From positions 1-64,000 of the forward strand of contig JANYLQ010000061.1 of the NCBI GenBank assembly GCA_025363755.1: a stretch of DNA of 64,000 nt, in the 5' to 3' direction. Shown piece by piece: positions 10,484 through 19,408 of the stretch (position 1 is its first letter; every line of letters starts with the position of its first letter). The notes beneath the pieces are model-generated. The model was given only the letters and a program-made list of their open reading frames with translations. It had not been told where the DNA came from and searched no databases. The position numbers were made by a program, and so were the translations under genes. The DNA comes from Hyphomicrobiales bacterium. Its GTDB lineage: Bacteria > Pseudomonadota > Alphaproteobacteria > Rhizobiales > Aestuariivirgaceae.

Positions 10484-10600
10484 TTGTCTTCTAACCTGAT
10501 TTTGAGCCTAATTTCAAGCCAATACAACGGAAATCTTGGGGAAATCTGGGTTCTGGTTAAAGATCGCAAATCGTGCGGATGAACGAACGGAGACTTTAGA

Positions 10601-11632
10601 ATGCGCTATTTCCCCATATTTTTCGATCTTCAAGATCGTAAAGTCATCGTCGTGGGCGGTGGTGAAGAAGCCGTTCGTAAAATCCGTTTACTCCTCAAAA
10701 CCCCAGCCCGGATCAATGTGATAGCCCCCGCCCTGCATGATGAAATCAAAACTGATTCCCGGATTCATTGGTTAGCGACTGAATTCACTGCGGAATTGCT
10801 GGAAGGTGCAGCTCTCGTCTATTCCGCCGAACCTGAATTAAACGCAGCTGTCAGTGCAGCCGCCCAGGCGCGCGGAATCCCGGTCAATGCCGTTGACCAA
10901 GCTTCGATCTCCACATTTATCGTACCCTCGATTGTCGATCGTGATCCCGTTGTGGTGGCGATTGGCACAGAGGGCACAGCGCCCGTTTTAGGGCAAGGTA
11001 TTCGCGCCAAGATCGATGCGTTACTGCCAGCCAAATTGGGCGAGCTCGCATCGGTGGCCAGCACCTTGCGCACGCGGGTGGCTAGACAAGTGCCGCATGG
11101 CAATGCACGCCGCAGCTTTTGGCAGAATTATTTTTTTGGCGCACCCCGTGAAACATTGTTTGCCGGTGATAAATCTGGTTTTGCCAATGCCATTAAATCT
11201 GCTCTTCGCACTGCAGCCATTCCTTCTGAAGGCATTGTGACACTGGTCGGTGTCGGCCCCGGCGATGCAGAACTCATCACCATCAAAGCCCAGCGCAAAA
11301 TGATGGAAGCTGACGTGATTATTTACGACGCGGGCGTACCAGCCCAGATCATGGAAATGGCAAGGCGCGATGCGACTCGGATCATCGCACCTTTGCGTTC
11401 CTATGAATTGGAAAAAGCTCTGGTTGAGCAGGCGCGTGCGGGAAAATTGGTCGTGCGCTTGATTGCTGGCGCTGAACAAAACATTCAGGCCCATGATGAA
11501 TATGTGATGCTGCGAGCTCAGGGTATTGCGGCCGATGTTGTGCAGGGACTTTCGCCACTGCATGTTCAAAACGACAGCGCTTTTCCTATCGATCTTGATA
11601 TTCAAAATGCAATTCTCAGGAGCGCTTCATGA
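10601..11632 (+). CDS. cysG: Siroheme synthase with truncated methyltransferase half
   Basis: 343 residues. Residues 1-150 form a precorrin-2 dehydrogenase/ferrochelatase domain (VVGGGEEAVRK, then GTEGTAPVLGQGIRAKID). Residues 211-343 begin like uroporphyrinogen-III methyltransferase (GVGPGDAELITIKA) but stop after about 130 residues instead of the usual 240. The SAM-binding GGDPF/GRGGEE block is replaced by RLIAGAEQN, and the GIT and C-terminal segments are missing. The oxidation and iron-insertion steps to siroheme are probably intact, whereas methylation must come from another enzyme. It heads the sulfate-assimilation operon and overlaps the DUF2849 gene by four bases. Confidence 0.88.
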   Translation: MRYFPIFFDLQDRKVIVVGGGEEAVRKIRLLLKTPARINVIAPALHDEIKTDSRIHWLATEFTAELLEGAALVYSAEPELNAAVSAAAQARGIPVNAVDQASISTFIVPSIVDRDPVVVAIGTEGTAPVLGQGIRAKIDALLPAKLGELASVASTLRTRVARQVPHGNARRSFWQNYFFGAPRETLFAGDKSGFANAIKSALRTAAIPSEGIVTLVGVGPGDAELITIKAQRKMMEADVIIYDAGVPAQIMEMARRDATRIIAPLRSYELEKALVEQARAGKLVVRLIAGAEQNIQAHDEYVMLRAQGIAADVVQGLSPLHVQNDSAFPIDLDIQNAILRSAS

Positions 11633-11967
11633 GCGACGTTGAAAAAGGCCAGGTGATGACTGCCAATCGTTTGCGCGATGGCGATGCCGTATTTTTGACT
11701 CGCGCCGGAATCTGGAGTGAAAAAATTGACGATGCTGCTTTGGTGCAAGAGCCACAGGCGACAGCGGCGCTTGAGGCGCGTGCTGCGGAAGACGTGAAAA
11801 CCAATCACATCACCGGACAATATCTGATCGATGCTGAGCGCATTGACGGAAAAATTCGCGCCGCATTAACCCGCGAACGTATTCGCACTTTAGGGCCAAG
11901 CGTGCGCACCGATTTAGGCAAACAAGCGACAGGAACAGCAGGCGCATTCGCCGCTGTGGAGGCATAA
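11629..11967 (+). CDS. DUF2849 protein of the sulfite reductase operon
   Basis: 112 residues, cytoplasmic, matching the small DUF2849 proteins usually encoded between cysG and the sulfite reductase gene in alphaproteobacteria. Recognisable parts are the N-terminal block TANRLRDGDAVFLT and a central AEDVKTNHITGQYLIDAE. It overlaps cysG (ATGA) and is followed by cysI after one base, so it is translationally coupled to both. The biochemical role is unknown; an auxiliary function for sulfite reductase is inferred from constant linkage. Confidence 0.88.
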   Translation: MSDVEKGQVMTANRLRDGDAVFLTRAGIWSEKIDDAALVQEPQATAALEARAAEDVKTNHITGQYLIDAERIDGKIRAALTRERIRTLGPSVRTDLGKQATGTAGAFAAVEA

Positions 11968-11968
11968 T

Positions 11969-13624
11969 ATGTATCGCTACGATGAATTTGATCACCAGTT
12001 TGTATCTGAGCGCACCGCGCAATTTCGCGATCAAGCCAATCGCCGTATGTCGGGTGAATTAACTGAAGACGAGTTTCGCCCCCTGCGCTTGATGAATGGA
12101 CTTTACTTGCAACTCCACGCCTACATGTTGCGTGTGGCCATTCCGTACGGAACCTTATCAGGCAAGCAAATGCGCCAGCTGGCTTACATCGCGGATAAAT
12201 ATGATCGCGGTTACGGCCATTTCACCACGCGCCAGAACATTCAATATAATTGGATCAAACTGGAAGAAACAGCTGATATTCTGCAAGCCCTTTCCGACGT
12301 TGAAATGCACGCCATTCAAACTTCTGGGAATTGCATTCGCAATGTGACGACAGACCATTGGGCTGGTGCAGCGGCAGATGAGTTGCTTGACCCACGCCCA
12401 ATTGGTGAGTTGATCCGCCAATGGTCATCACTGCATCCTGAATTCTCATTTCTGCCACGCAAATTCAAATTCGCCATCACCGGAGCACCGCATGACCGTG
12501 CAGCTGTCAAGGTACATGACATTGGTTTGCGCGCCCACAAAAATGACAAAGGCGAAACCGGCTGGGAAGTTATGGTGGGCGGTGGCCAAGGCCGCACGCC
12601 GATGATTGCTGTAACGGTGCGCGATTTTCTGCCTGAGAAAGAAGTCATTCCGTATATGGAAGCCATCATGCGGGTGTATAATCTGTTTGGACGCCGCGAT
12701 AATAAATACAAAGCCCGTATCAAGATTTTGGTGCACGAGCTCGGAGCTGAAAAATTCAAAGCCGAAGTTGAAGCTGAATATGCAAAGCATCCTGCACAAA
12801 CAACCGAAGTAGAACAGCGTGAACTCACGCGGATTGAAAAATACTTTGCTCAGCCTTCATTTGAAAAGATGTCACGCTTTGCGCCACACTTCGAAAATGC
12901 AAAACGTGAAAACGTTGATTTCGCACGTTGGGCTAAGAATAATTTGGCGACACATCAAGTTGATGGATATACGATTGTCAATATCTCACTGAAGCCCGAG
13001 GGCGGCATTCCGGGCGATGCGACGGGCGAGCAAATGCGCGTAATGGCTACTTTGGCTGAACGTTATTCTTTTGATGAAATGCGCGTCAGCCATGCCCAAA
13101 ACATCGTGTTGCCGCATGTGAAACTCGAAGATACTTTCGCGATTTGGCAGGTGTTGAAAGCCAATGATCTGGCAGCAGCGAATTATGGTTTGATCGGCGA
13201 TATTATCGCCTGCCCTGGTCTTGATTATTGCGCGCTGGCCACTGCGCGTTCAATTCCGATTGCCCAAGCAATCTCGCGCAAGTTTGCCGATGTGAAAAAG
13301 CAGGAAGAATATGGGCCGGTTAAGCTCAATATCTCAGGTTGCATAAATGCCTGCGGCCATCACCATGTAGGCCACATCGGCATCCTTGGCCTCGATAAAA
13401 AAGGTGAAGAGTTTTACCAGATTACTCTCGGTGGTTCGTCTTCCGAGAATGCCTCAATAGGCACCATATTAGGACCGGGCTTTGCGGCACATGAAGTGCC
13501 AGATGCCATTGAAACAATATTGAACACTTATGTGAAACTGCGCGAGCCAGGCGAAGAATTTCTCGGTGCCTACCGCCGCCTCGGCCCAAAACCATTCAAG
13601 GAGGCCCTCTATGCCGCTGCTTAA
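11969..13624 (+). CDS. cysI: Sulfite (nitrite/sulfite) reductase hemoprotein
   Basis: 551 residues, two ferredoxin-like half-domains followed by the siroheme/4Fe-4S core. The cluster cysteines are C415 and C421 in CPGLDYC, and C458 and C462 in GCINACGHH, the classic arrangement of siroheme sulfite/nitrite reductases. It reduces sulfite to sulfide with six electrons. Context (cysG, DUF934, cysH) argues for sulfite as substrate. It overlaps the DUF934 gene by 14 bases. The electron donor is not encoded nearby, as no cysJ flavoprotein gene is present. Confidence 0.95.
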   Translation: MYRYDEFDHQFVSERTAQFRDQANRRMSGELTEDEFRPLRLMNGLYLQLHAYMLRVAIPYGTLSGKQMRQLAYIADKYDRGYGHFTTRQNIQYNWIKLEETADILQALSDVEMHAIQTSGNCIRNVTTDHWAGAAADELLDPRPIGELIRQWSSLHPEFSFLPRKFKFAITGAPHDRAAVKVHDIGLRAHKNDKGETGWEVMVGGGQGRTPMIAVTVRDFLPEKEVIPYMEAIMRVYNLFGRRDNKYKARIKILVHELGAEKFKAEVEAEYAKHPAQTTEVEQRELTRIEKYFAQPSFEKMSRFAPHFENAKRENVDFARWAKNNLATHQVDGYTIVNISLKPEGGIPGDATGEQMRVMATLAERYSFDEMRVSHAQNIVLPHVKLEDTFAIWQVLKANDLAAANYGLIGDIIACPGLDYCALATARSIPIAQAISRKFADVKKQEEYGPVKLNISGCINACGHHHVGHIGILGLDKKGEEFYQITLGGSSSENASIGTILGPGFAAHEVPDAIETILNTYVKLREPGEEFLGAYRRLGPKPFKEALYAAA

Positions 13625-14141
13625 AAACAACCAATTCGTGAATGATGAATGGACAAAAGTTTCCGATACGGACGCACTTCCTGAGGGTGCCAAGATTATC
13701 GTTACGTCGACGCGCCTCATTCAAGATTGGGATTTGTTGGCGAAATACACTGGCCTCTTGGGTGTGAGCTTAGCAAACAACGAACGCGCTGAAATCTTAA
13801 CGCCTTATCTATCACAGCTCAGTTTGATCGTGTTGAGCTTCCCTGCCTATACTGATGGCCGCGCTTATTCTCAAGCCAAAGACTTGCGGCTTGATGGCTA
13901 TCGCGGTGAGCTTCGTGCAGAAGGCAATCTGCTTCTCGACCAATTTCAATTCATGCATCAAGTGGGCTTTGACTCATTTGAAGTGAACGAGCGCTTCGCT
14001 CTTCAACAATGGCAAGCTGCTTCAAAGCAAATGTCACTTGCCTATCAACGTGGACTTTACCGCACTTCGGGTGAGCGCGAAGTGTGGTCGCAACGCCACC
14101 AAGGCTTTGCACCGTGGGAAGAACAACCCCATGCTGGCTAA
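13611..14141 (+). CDS. DUF934 protein of the sulfite reductase operon
   Basis: 176 residues of the DUF934 family, routinely linked to cysI and cysH in proteobacteria. The segment FPAYTDGRAYSQAKDLR followed by YRGELRAEGNLLLDQ is the family core. The ATG at 13611, preceded by AGGAGG, is chosen instead of an upstream ATG at 13566 inside cysI. It overlaps cysI by 14 bases and cysH by 11. The function is uncharacterised; it is assumed to be accessory to sulfite reduction. Confidence 0.9.
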   Translation: MPLLKNNQFVNDEWTKVSDTDALPEGAKIIVTSTRLIQDWDLLAKYTGLLGVSLANNERAEILTPYLSQLSLIVLSFPAYTDGRAYSQAKDLRLDGYRGELRAEGNLLLDQFQFMHQVGFDSFEVNERFALQQWQAASKQMSLAYQRGLYRTSGEREVWSQRHQGFAPWEEQPHAG

Positions 14142-14877
14142 ATCACCACCGCTCAATAATGAAAACGATATTCTCGAAGCCTATGCTGGCTTGGAAGGTC
14201 GCGATCTCATCCGCACAGTTGCGCGCGATTACAAGGGGCGCACGGCACTACTCTCTTCGTTTGGCGCCGAGTCATCCGTGCTGCTGCACATGGTTTCGGA
14301 AATTGATTCATCGTTGCCAATTGTTTTTTTGGATACTGAAAAACTATTCCCTGAAACGATTGCTTACCGCAACCGGCTGGTGGACGAATTGGGTTTGACC
14401 AATATCAAGGTCTGGCATCCGTCTGCTGAGGATATCAGGCTCCAAGATCCGCAAGGCGATTTACACGCCAGTAATCCCGATCAATGCTGCAACATTCGCA
14501 AAACCTTACCGATGGAAAAGGCATTTGCGAATTATGATGTGATGATTTCAGGACGAAAGCGCTTTCACGGTGCGGGCCGCGCTGATTTAAAATTTGTTTC
14601 AATTGATGGCGATCGTTTGAAAGTTGAACCACTCGCTGGATTTACTGCACTTGATCTGCGAACCTATATGGTCAATCATCAACTGCCTTCTCATCCCCTG
14701 AGACTTGCAGGCTATCGTTCCATCGGTTGTATACCTGTGCAATGCACAAGCCCCGGCGGCACCGACGATAATCCACGCGAGGGTCGTTGGATGGGCAGTG
14801 ATAAAACAGAATGTGGAATACATTTTACGGCAAACGGCAAAATTATTCGTACCGATAATCGCAGCGCGAATATTTAG
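14131..14877 (+). CDS. cysH: Phosphoadenylyl/adenylyl-sulfate reductase
   Basis: 248 residues; reduces activated sulfate to sulfite. The PAPS-reductase fold is visible from SSFGAESSVLLHM (PP-loop-like), FLDTEKLFPET and GRKRFHG, and the active-site cysteine in TECGIH is C228. It has the extra iron-sulfur cysteines typical of APS-using assimilatory reductases: C119-C120 and a second pair, C200 and C205. The second pair is spaced C-x4-C (CIPVQC) where C-x2-C is common. The ATG at 14131 is selected because the earlier ATG falls deep in the DUF934 gene. Presence of the cluster cysteines favours APS as substrate. Confidence 0.92.
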   Translation: MLAKSPPLNNENDILEAYAGLEGRDLIRTVARDYKGRTALLSSFGAESSVLLHMVSEIDSSLPIVFLDTEKLFPETIAYRNRLVDELGLTNIKVWHPSAEDIRLQDPQGDLHASNPDQCCNIRKTLPMEKAFANYDVMISGRKRFHGAGRADLKFVSIDGDRLKVEPLAGFTALDLRTYMVNHQLPSHPLRLAGYRSIGCIPVQCTSPGGTDDNPREGRWMGSDKTECGIHFTANGKIIRTDNRSANI

Positions 14878-14899
14878 ACATCAACCTTAGGAGTGCCTC

Positions 14900-15157
14900 A
14901 TGGCCGCTGCAATTATTGCAAAGAATGCAAACTCAAACCCAAAACGCTCAATCGTAAAAGCTGTGAGTTGGCGCATATTGGGATCGCTTGACACTGCCTT
15001 TTGGGGTTGGTTTTTCACCGGATCGTTCAAAATTGCCGGATCAATTGCGGCCTTTGAAATTATCACAAAGATCGGGCTCTACTATCTTCATGAGCGCGCA
15101 TGGGCACACAGCCGATTTGGTTTGAAAAAAATGAACTTGGCGACAGAAGAAAGTTAA
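14900..15157 (+). CDS. DUF2061 small membrane protein
   Basis: 85 residues with two likely hydrophobic segments (WRILGSLDTAFWGWFFTG and GSIAAFEIITKIGLYYLHE). It matches DUF2061, small inner-membrane proteins often beginning with a KRSIVKAVSWR-like stretch, as here. AGGAG precedes the ATG. It is the last gene of the sulfate-assimilation operon, 22 bases after cysH, and converges with metZ, overlapping it by four bases. Its role is unknown; some relatives occur near sulfur genes. Confidence 0.88.
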   Translation: MAAAIIAKNANSNPKRSIVKAVSWRILGSLDTAFWGWFFTGSFKIAGSIAAFEIITKIGLYYLHERAWAHSRFGLKKMNLATEES

Positions 15158-16353
15158 TCCGCCAAAGCCTGCTTCACATCATCCAGTATATCTTTGATAT
15201 CTTCCAAGCCGACAGAAAGCCGCAACATGCCGTCCGTGATTCCCATCATCGCGCGGGCTTCGGGGCCGATGTTGCGGTGGGTGGTGGAAGCTGGATGCGT
15301 CATCAAGGATTTGGCATCACCAAGATTATTGGAAATGTCGATCACTTTCAAATTGCGCAAAACGTCAAAGGCCTTTTCTTTGCCGCCTTCCACCTCAAAG
15401 GTCACCATGGTTCCGCCGAGGCTCATTTGTTTTTTGGCAAGAGCATATTGCGGATGACTTTCAAGATGCGGGTAGAGTGCGCGGCTGACAACTTTTGTGG
15501 CTTGAAGATGTTGGGCCACTGTTAGTGCAGACAGACTCTGGGCTTCAACGCGTAGCTTTAAAGTCTCCATGCCTTTGAGCAGAACCCAAGCGTTGAAAGG
15601 CGAGATTGATGGGCCAGTATGACGGAGAAATGGCTTTAGCATTTCTTCTTTAAATTTACGCGTTGAAACGATGGCACCACCTAATACGCGCCCCTGCCCG
15701 TCAATATGTTTTGTGCCAGAATAAACGATAACGTCCGCTCCAAAGTTGAGTGGCTTTTGTAAAATTGGCGTTGCAAAAATGTTATCGACAACAACCAATG
15801 TTCCAGCTCTTTTGGCAATCTCCGCAACAGCGCCAAGGTCGACCAAATCGAGTGTGGGGTTTGACGGTGTTTCCAAGAACACGCATTTAGTTTCGGGGCG
15901 CATAGCCGCTGCCCACGCGTCTAAATCAGCACCGTCCACCAAAGTATGAGTGATCCCAAAGCGTGGTAGAATATTGGTGATGACTTGGTAGCATGAACCA
16001 AACAGAGCTTTAGATGAAACAATGTGGTCGCCTGCTTTCAGTTGACATGCCAGTGCACCAAACACGGCAGCCATGCCGGAGGCCACGGCATAACAAGCCT
16101 CGGCCCCTTCAAGCAGCGCTAAACGTTCTTCAAACATCGAAACAGTGGGGTTGCCATAACGACCATAAACATAGCCATCATCCTCGCCCATAAACCGTTT
16201 TTCAGCAGTCTCTGGCGCATCATAAACGAAGCCGGAATTGAGAAACAGAGCTTCTGAAGTCTCACCAAAAGGCGTGCGCTCTAATCCGCCGCGAACAAGC
16301 TTTGTCGCATCACCCCAACCGGGAGCATTTTTAGTACGAGTCTTTTTGGTCAT
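15154..16353 (-). CDS. metZ: O-succinylhomoserine sulfhydrylase (PLP-dependent)
   Basis: About 400 residues, Cys/Met-metabolism PLP enzyme family. The PLP lysine is in VYSGTKHIDGQGR, and GSCYQV and the VVDNIFATP motif hold the cofactor. MetZ-type enzymes make homocysteine directly from an O-acylated homoserine and sulfide, so this uses the product of the neighbouring sulfite reductase operon. The ATG at 16353 is chosen because it overlaps the rhodanese stop (TAATG); an in-frame start at 16368 lies inside the rhodanese gene. O-succinyl versus O-acetyl specificity cannot be settled from sequence. Confidence 0.9.
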   Translation of the reverse strand: MTKKTRTKNAPGWGDATKLVRGGLERTPFGETSEALFLNSGFVYDAPETAEKRFMGEDDGYVYGRYGNPTVSMFEERLALLEGAEACYAVASGMAAVFGALACQLKAGDHIVSSKALFGSCYQVITNILPRFGITHTLVDGADLDAWAAAMRPETKCVFLETPSNPTLDLVDLGAVAEIAKRAGTLVVVDNIFATPILQKPLNFGADVIVYSGTKHIDGQGRVLGGAIVSTRKFKEEMLKPFLRHTGPSISPFNAWVLLKGMETLKLRVEAQSLSALTVAQHLQATKVVSRALYPHLESHPQYALAKKQMSLGGTMVTFEVEGGKEKAFDVLRNLKVIDISNNLGDAKSLMTHPASTTHRNIGPEARAMMGITDGMLRLSVGLEDIKDILDDVKQALAD

Positions 16354-16754
16354 TAGCTTTGAACCCAAGGAAGGCCAGCGGCCTTCCAGCCATTTGTATT
16401 AGCGCGGTGGCCATCGGCGTCTTTATCGCCTTCAAAGCCTTGGGCGATATTCCAGCAATTGCTATATCCGGCCGCTGACAAAGCATTGGCGGCTGAAGCC
16501 GAGCGCGCACCCGAACGGCACAGACACAATATCTCAGCATCTTTCGGAAGGCCCATGGCTTGCACTTCTTCAACAAAGCGAGCGTTCACTTCCATGGTCG
16601 GATAGACCTGCCAAGACAGCCGAACCAAACGGTCAACCATCGGCACACCGACAAAAGTCCATTCTGGTTGGGTGCGCACATCGATGAGCACAGCAGCAGA
16701 ATTGCCCTTAAGGCGCTGATGCGCTTCGGTTGGTGGAATATCGCCTTGATGCAT
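16353..16754 (-). CDS. Rhodanese-like domain protein
   Basis: 133 residues, a single rhodanese domain. The active-site cysteine is in the loop LCRSGARSASAAN, and the WTFVGVP and GWKAAGLP segments fit the fold. Such proteins carry sulfur as a persulfide. The gene is directly upstream of metZ with a one-base TAATG overlap, so the two are co-translated; a sulfur-handling role beside O-acylhomoserine sulfhydrylation is plausible. It is divergent from the dehydrogenase at 16.9 kb. Confidence 0.92.
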   Translation of the reverse strand: MHQGDIPPTEAHQRLKGNSAAVLIDVRTQPEWTFVGVPMVDRLVRLSWQVYPTMEVNARFVEEVQAMGLPKDAEILCLCRSGARSASAANALSAAGYSNCWNIAQGFEGDKDADGHRANTNGWKAAGLPWVQS

Positions 16755-16943
16755 TTTAGAACCCCTAATTTACACCGTACCTTAGCGAACCGTAGCAACA
16801 GTCGCAAAGGAAAATGATGGGCAGGTTCGGTGATTTTATTGGCGTGAGTTTCTGGCCTAGGGAGGTGAAAGAACTGGCGCTTCCAAGTTAAACCATGAGC
16901 CTGCTAAGGTTTAAATTGAAGAATCTATCCAGGAGCCAAAAGA

Positions 16944-19403
16944 ATGTCTAAACCACTGCCTAAACAAGCTGATGTTGTAATTATCGGCGGTGGTATTGTT
17001 GGCTGCTCGATTGCATATCACTTAACCAAGATAGGCATCACCAATGTGGTGGTTTTGGAACGCAAACAATTAACTTCAGGAACCACGTGGCATGCAGCCG
17101 GGTTGGTGGGGCAGCTTCGCGCGTCTCGTAACCTGACGGAGCTAGCGAAATATACGGCAGGCCTTTTTGAAGGACTTGAAAAAGAAACGGGCCAAGCGAC
17201 TGGCTTTAAGCAAAATGGTTCGATCTCGATTGCTCTAACCGAAGGCCGCATGGAAGAGTTGTTGCGCGGCGCTTCGATGGCCAAGAATTTCGGGCTAGCT
17301 GTTGATGTGATCTCGCCAGAAGAAATTGGCAAACGAGTACCACATTACAATTTGGACGGCGTCAAAGGCGGCGTATTTTTGCCCAAGGATGGTCAAGTCA
17401 ATCCCATCGACGTGACCCAAGCTTTGGCAGCTGGCGCCCGCAGCCGTGGCGCGCAAGTTTTTGAAAATGTAAAGGTAACGCGCATTCTCACAAACAAAGG
17501 TCAAGCCATTGGTGTTGAAACCACCGACGGCACGATCATGGCAGATAAGATTGTGATGGCAACTGGCATGTGGTCGAGAGAGTTGGGTCGCTCAATTGGT
17601 GTCAATATTCCACTTCATGCCTGCGAACATTTCTACATTGTATCGGAACCGATTGCAGAGTTGCCGCGCAATATGCCGGTGGTGCGTGTGCCTGATGAAT
17701 GCACTTACTACAAAGAAGACGCTGGCAAGTTGATGGTGGGTGCGTTTGAACCTGTGGCCAAGCCTTGGGGTGGTGGCGGCATTGATGATGAACACGCATT
17801 CGTCACACTGCCTGAAGATATGGATCACTTTGAGCCAGTCCTAGCCAATGCAATCAACCGCGTGCCCTTGCTCGAAACCGCTGGCATTCAATTGTTCTTC
17901 AACGGGCCTGAAAGTTTTACGCCTGATAATCGTTATTATCTTGGCGAAGCGCCTGAGGTGAAGAACTTGTTCGTGGCCACGGGCTTTAACTCCATCGGCA
18001 TTCAATCATCTGGCGGTGCGGGCTTGATGTTGGCCGATTGGATAAAGAACGGCCATGCGCCAGTAGATTTAAACGGCATTGACGTAAGACGCATTCATCC
18101 GTTCCAGTCCAACACCAATTACGTGCGCGACCGTGTGACGGAAACGTTAGGCCTGCTCTATGCAATGCATTGGCCTTACCGCCAAGCTGAGACCGCGCGT
18201 GGGGTTCGCCGCTCACCATTTCATCAGTATACGGATAAATTGGGTGCGGTGTTTGGCGAAGTAAATGGCTGGGAGCGGCCAAACTGGTATGCGCGTGGTG
18301 GCGTGAAGCGCGAATACGAATATTCATATGGCCGCCAGAATTGGTTCCCTTGTGCTGACCACGAAGCCAAGGCATTGATGAATGATGTGGTGTTCTTCGA
18401 CCAATCTTCATTTGCAAAATTTGAGGTGGCGGGTCGCGATGCTTGCAAGGTGCTGAACAACATAAGCGCCAATAATGTAGACGTTGAGTCAGGCAAAATT
18501 GTTTACACCCAGTGGACGAACGAGCGCGGCGGTATTGAGGCCGACTTAACGGTAACGCGTTTGGCCGAAGATAAGTTTTTGGTTGTCACAGGTGCCGTTC
18601 CACAAACCCGAGACATGGCTTGGCTGAGGAAACATACGCCTGAAAATGCGCATTGTGTTTCGACGGATGTAACATCTGGCCTGCCGATGCTTTCGGTCAT
18701 GGGGCCAAAATCTCGAGCTTTGCTACAGAAAGTATCTCGCGCTGATTTGTCAAATGCTGCGTTCCCGTTCGGCACGTCGAAAGAAATCGAAATTGGCTAT
18801 GCCCGTGTTCGCGCCAGTCGAATTACTTATGTGGGTGAGTTGGGTTGGGAACTTTATGTGGCGGCAGAGTTTGCCGCACATGTTTTTGAAACCATCCAAG
18901 CTGCAGGTGCGGAATTCAACCTCACCCCAGCTGGTATGCACACCATGAACAACGCCCGCATGGAAAAAGCTTACCGGCACTGGGGCCATGATATGTCGGA
19001 TGAGGAATCCGTTTTGGAAGCAGGCCTTGGCTTTGCCATTGCTTGGGATAAGCCCGGCGGGTTTATTGGGCGTGACGCTTTGTTAAAGCAAAAAGCATTG
19101 CCCGTGTTGACGAAGCGCTTAGTTTGCATTGCTTTGAACGATGACAGCGAAAAGGCACCGATGATTTACCACGAAGAACCGATCTTTCGGAACGGTGTGA
19201 ATATAGGTTCAACGACATCTGGCGCATGGGGCCACCGCGTGAACAAGTCATTGGGCCTCGGTTACGTCAAAAATAGCGAAGGTGTGACTAAGGACTGGAT
19301 TGAATCTGGCAAGTGGGAAGTCGAACTGGCTTGGAAACGTTACGACTTAAAAGTCCAGCTTGGCAGCTTCTATGATCCGAAGGGTGAACGCATTAAAGCT
19401 TGA
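16944..19403 (+). CDS. FAD-dependent sarcosine/dimethylglycine dehydrogenase-family protein
   Basis: 819 residues in four blocks: an FAD-binding DAO domain (GGGIVGCSIAYHL near 15-27), an FAO_M linker domain near 375-430, and GcvT and GcvT-C aminomethyltransferase-like domains (about 430-815). H50 in TTWHAAGL is at the position that carries covalent FAD in dimethylglycine and sarcosine dehydrogenases. The enzyme would demethylate an N-methylated glycine and pass the one-carbon unit to tetrahydrofolate in the GcvT half. AGGAG lies upstream of the ATG. Exact substrate among sarcosine, dimethylglycine or related amines is uncertain. Confidence 0.9.
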   Translation: MSKPLPKQADVVIIGGGIVGCSIAYHLTKIGITNVVVLERKQLTSGTTWHAAGLVGQLRASRNLTELAKYTAGLFEGLEKETGQATGFKQNGSISIALTEGRMEELLRGASMAKNFGLAVDVISPEEIGKRVPHYNLDGVKGGVFLPKDGQVNPIDVTQALAAGARSRGAQVFENVKVTRILTNKGQAIGVETTDGTIMADKIVMATGMWSRELGRSIGVNIPLHACEHFYIVSEPIAELPRNMPVVRVPDECTYYKEDAGKLMVGAFEPVAKPWGGGGIDDEHAFVTLPEDMDHFEPVLANAINRVPLLETAGIQLFFNGPESFTPDNRYYLGEAPEVKNLFVATGFNSIGIQSSGGAGLMLADWIKNGHAPVDLNGIDVRRIHPFQSNTNYVRDRVTETLGLLYAMHWPYRQAETARGVRRSPFHQYTDKLGAVFGEVNGWERPNWYARGGVKREYEYSYGRQNWFPCADHEAKALMNDVVFFDQSSFAKFEVAGRDACKVLNNISANNVDVESGKIVYTQWTNERGGIEADLTVTRLAEDKFLVVTGAVPQTRDMAWLRKHTPENAHCVSTDVTSGLPMLSVMGPKSRALLQKVSRADLSNAAFPFGTSKEIEIGYARVRASRITYVGELGWELYVAAEFAAHVFETIQAAGAEFNLTPAGMHTMNNARMEKAYRHWGHDMSDEESVLEAGLGFAIAWDKPGGFIGRDALLKQKALPVLTKRLVCIALNDDSEKAPMIYHEEPIFRNGVNIGSTTSGAWGHRVNKSLGLGYVKNSEGVTKDWIESGKWEVELAWKRYDLKVQLGSFYDPKGERIKA

Positions 19404-19408
19404 GCTCG

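Noticed and set aside
14900-15157. Idea that the DUF2061 gene is a siroheme or sulfite transporter
   Set aside because: It is only 85 residues with two hydrophobic segments. Linkage to the sulfur operon alone does not support transport.
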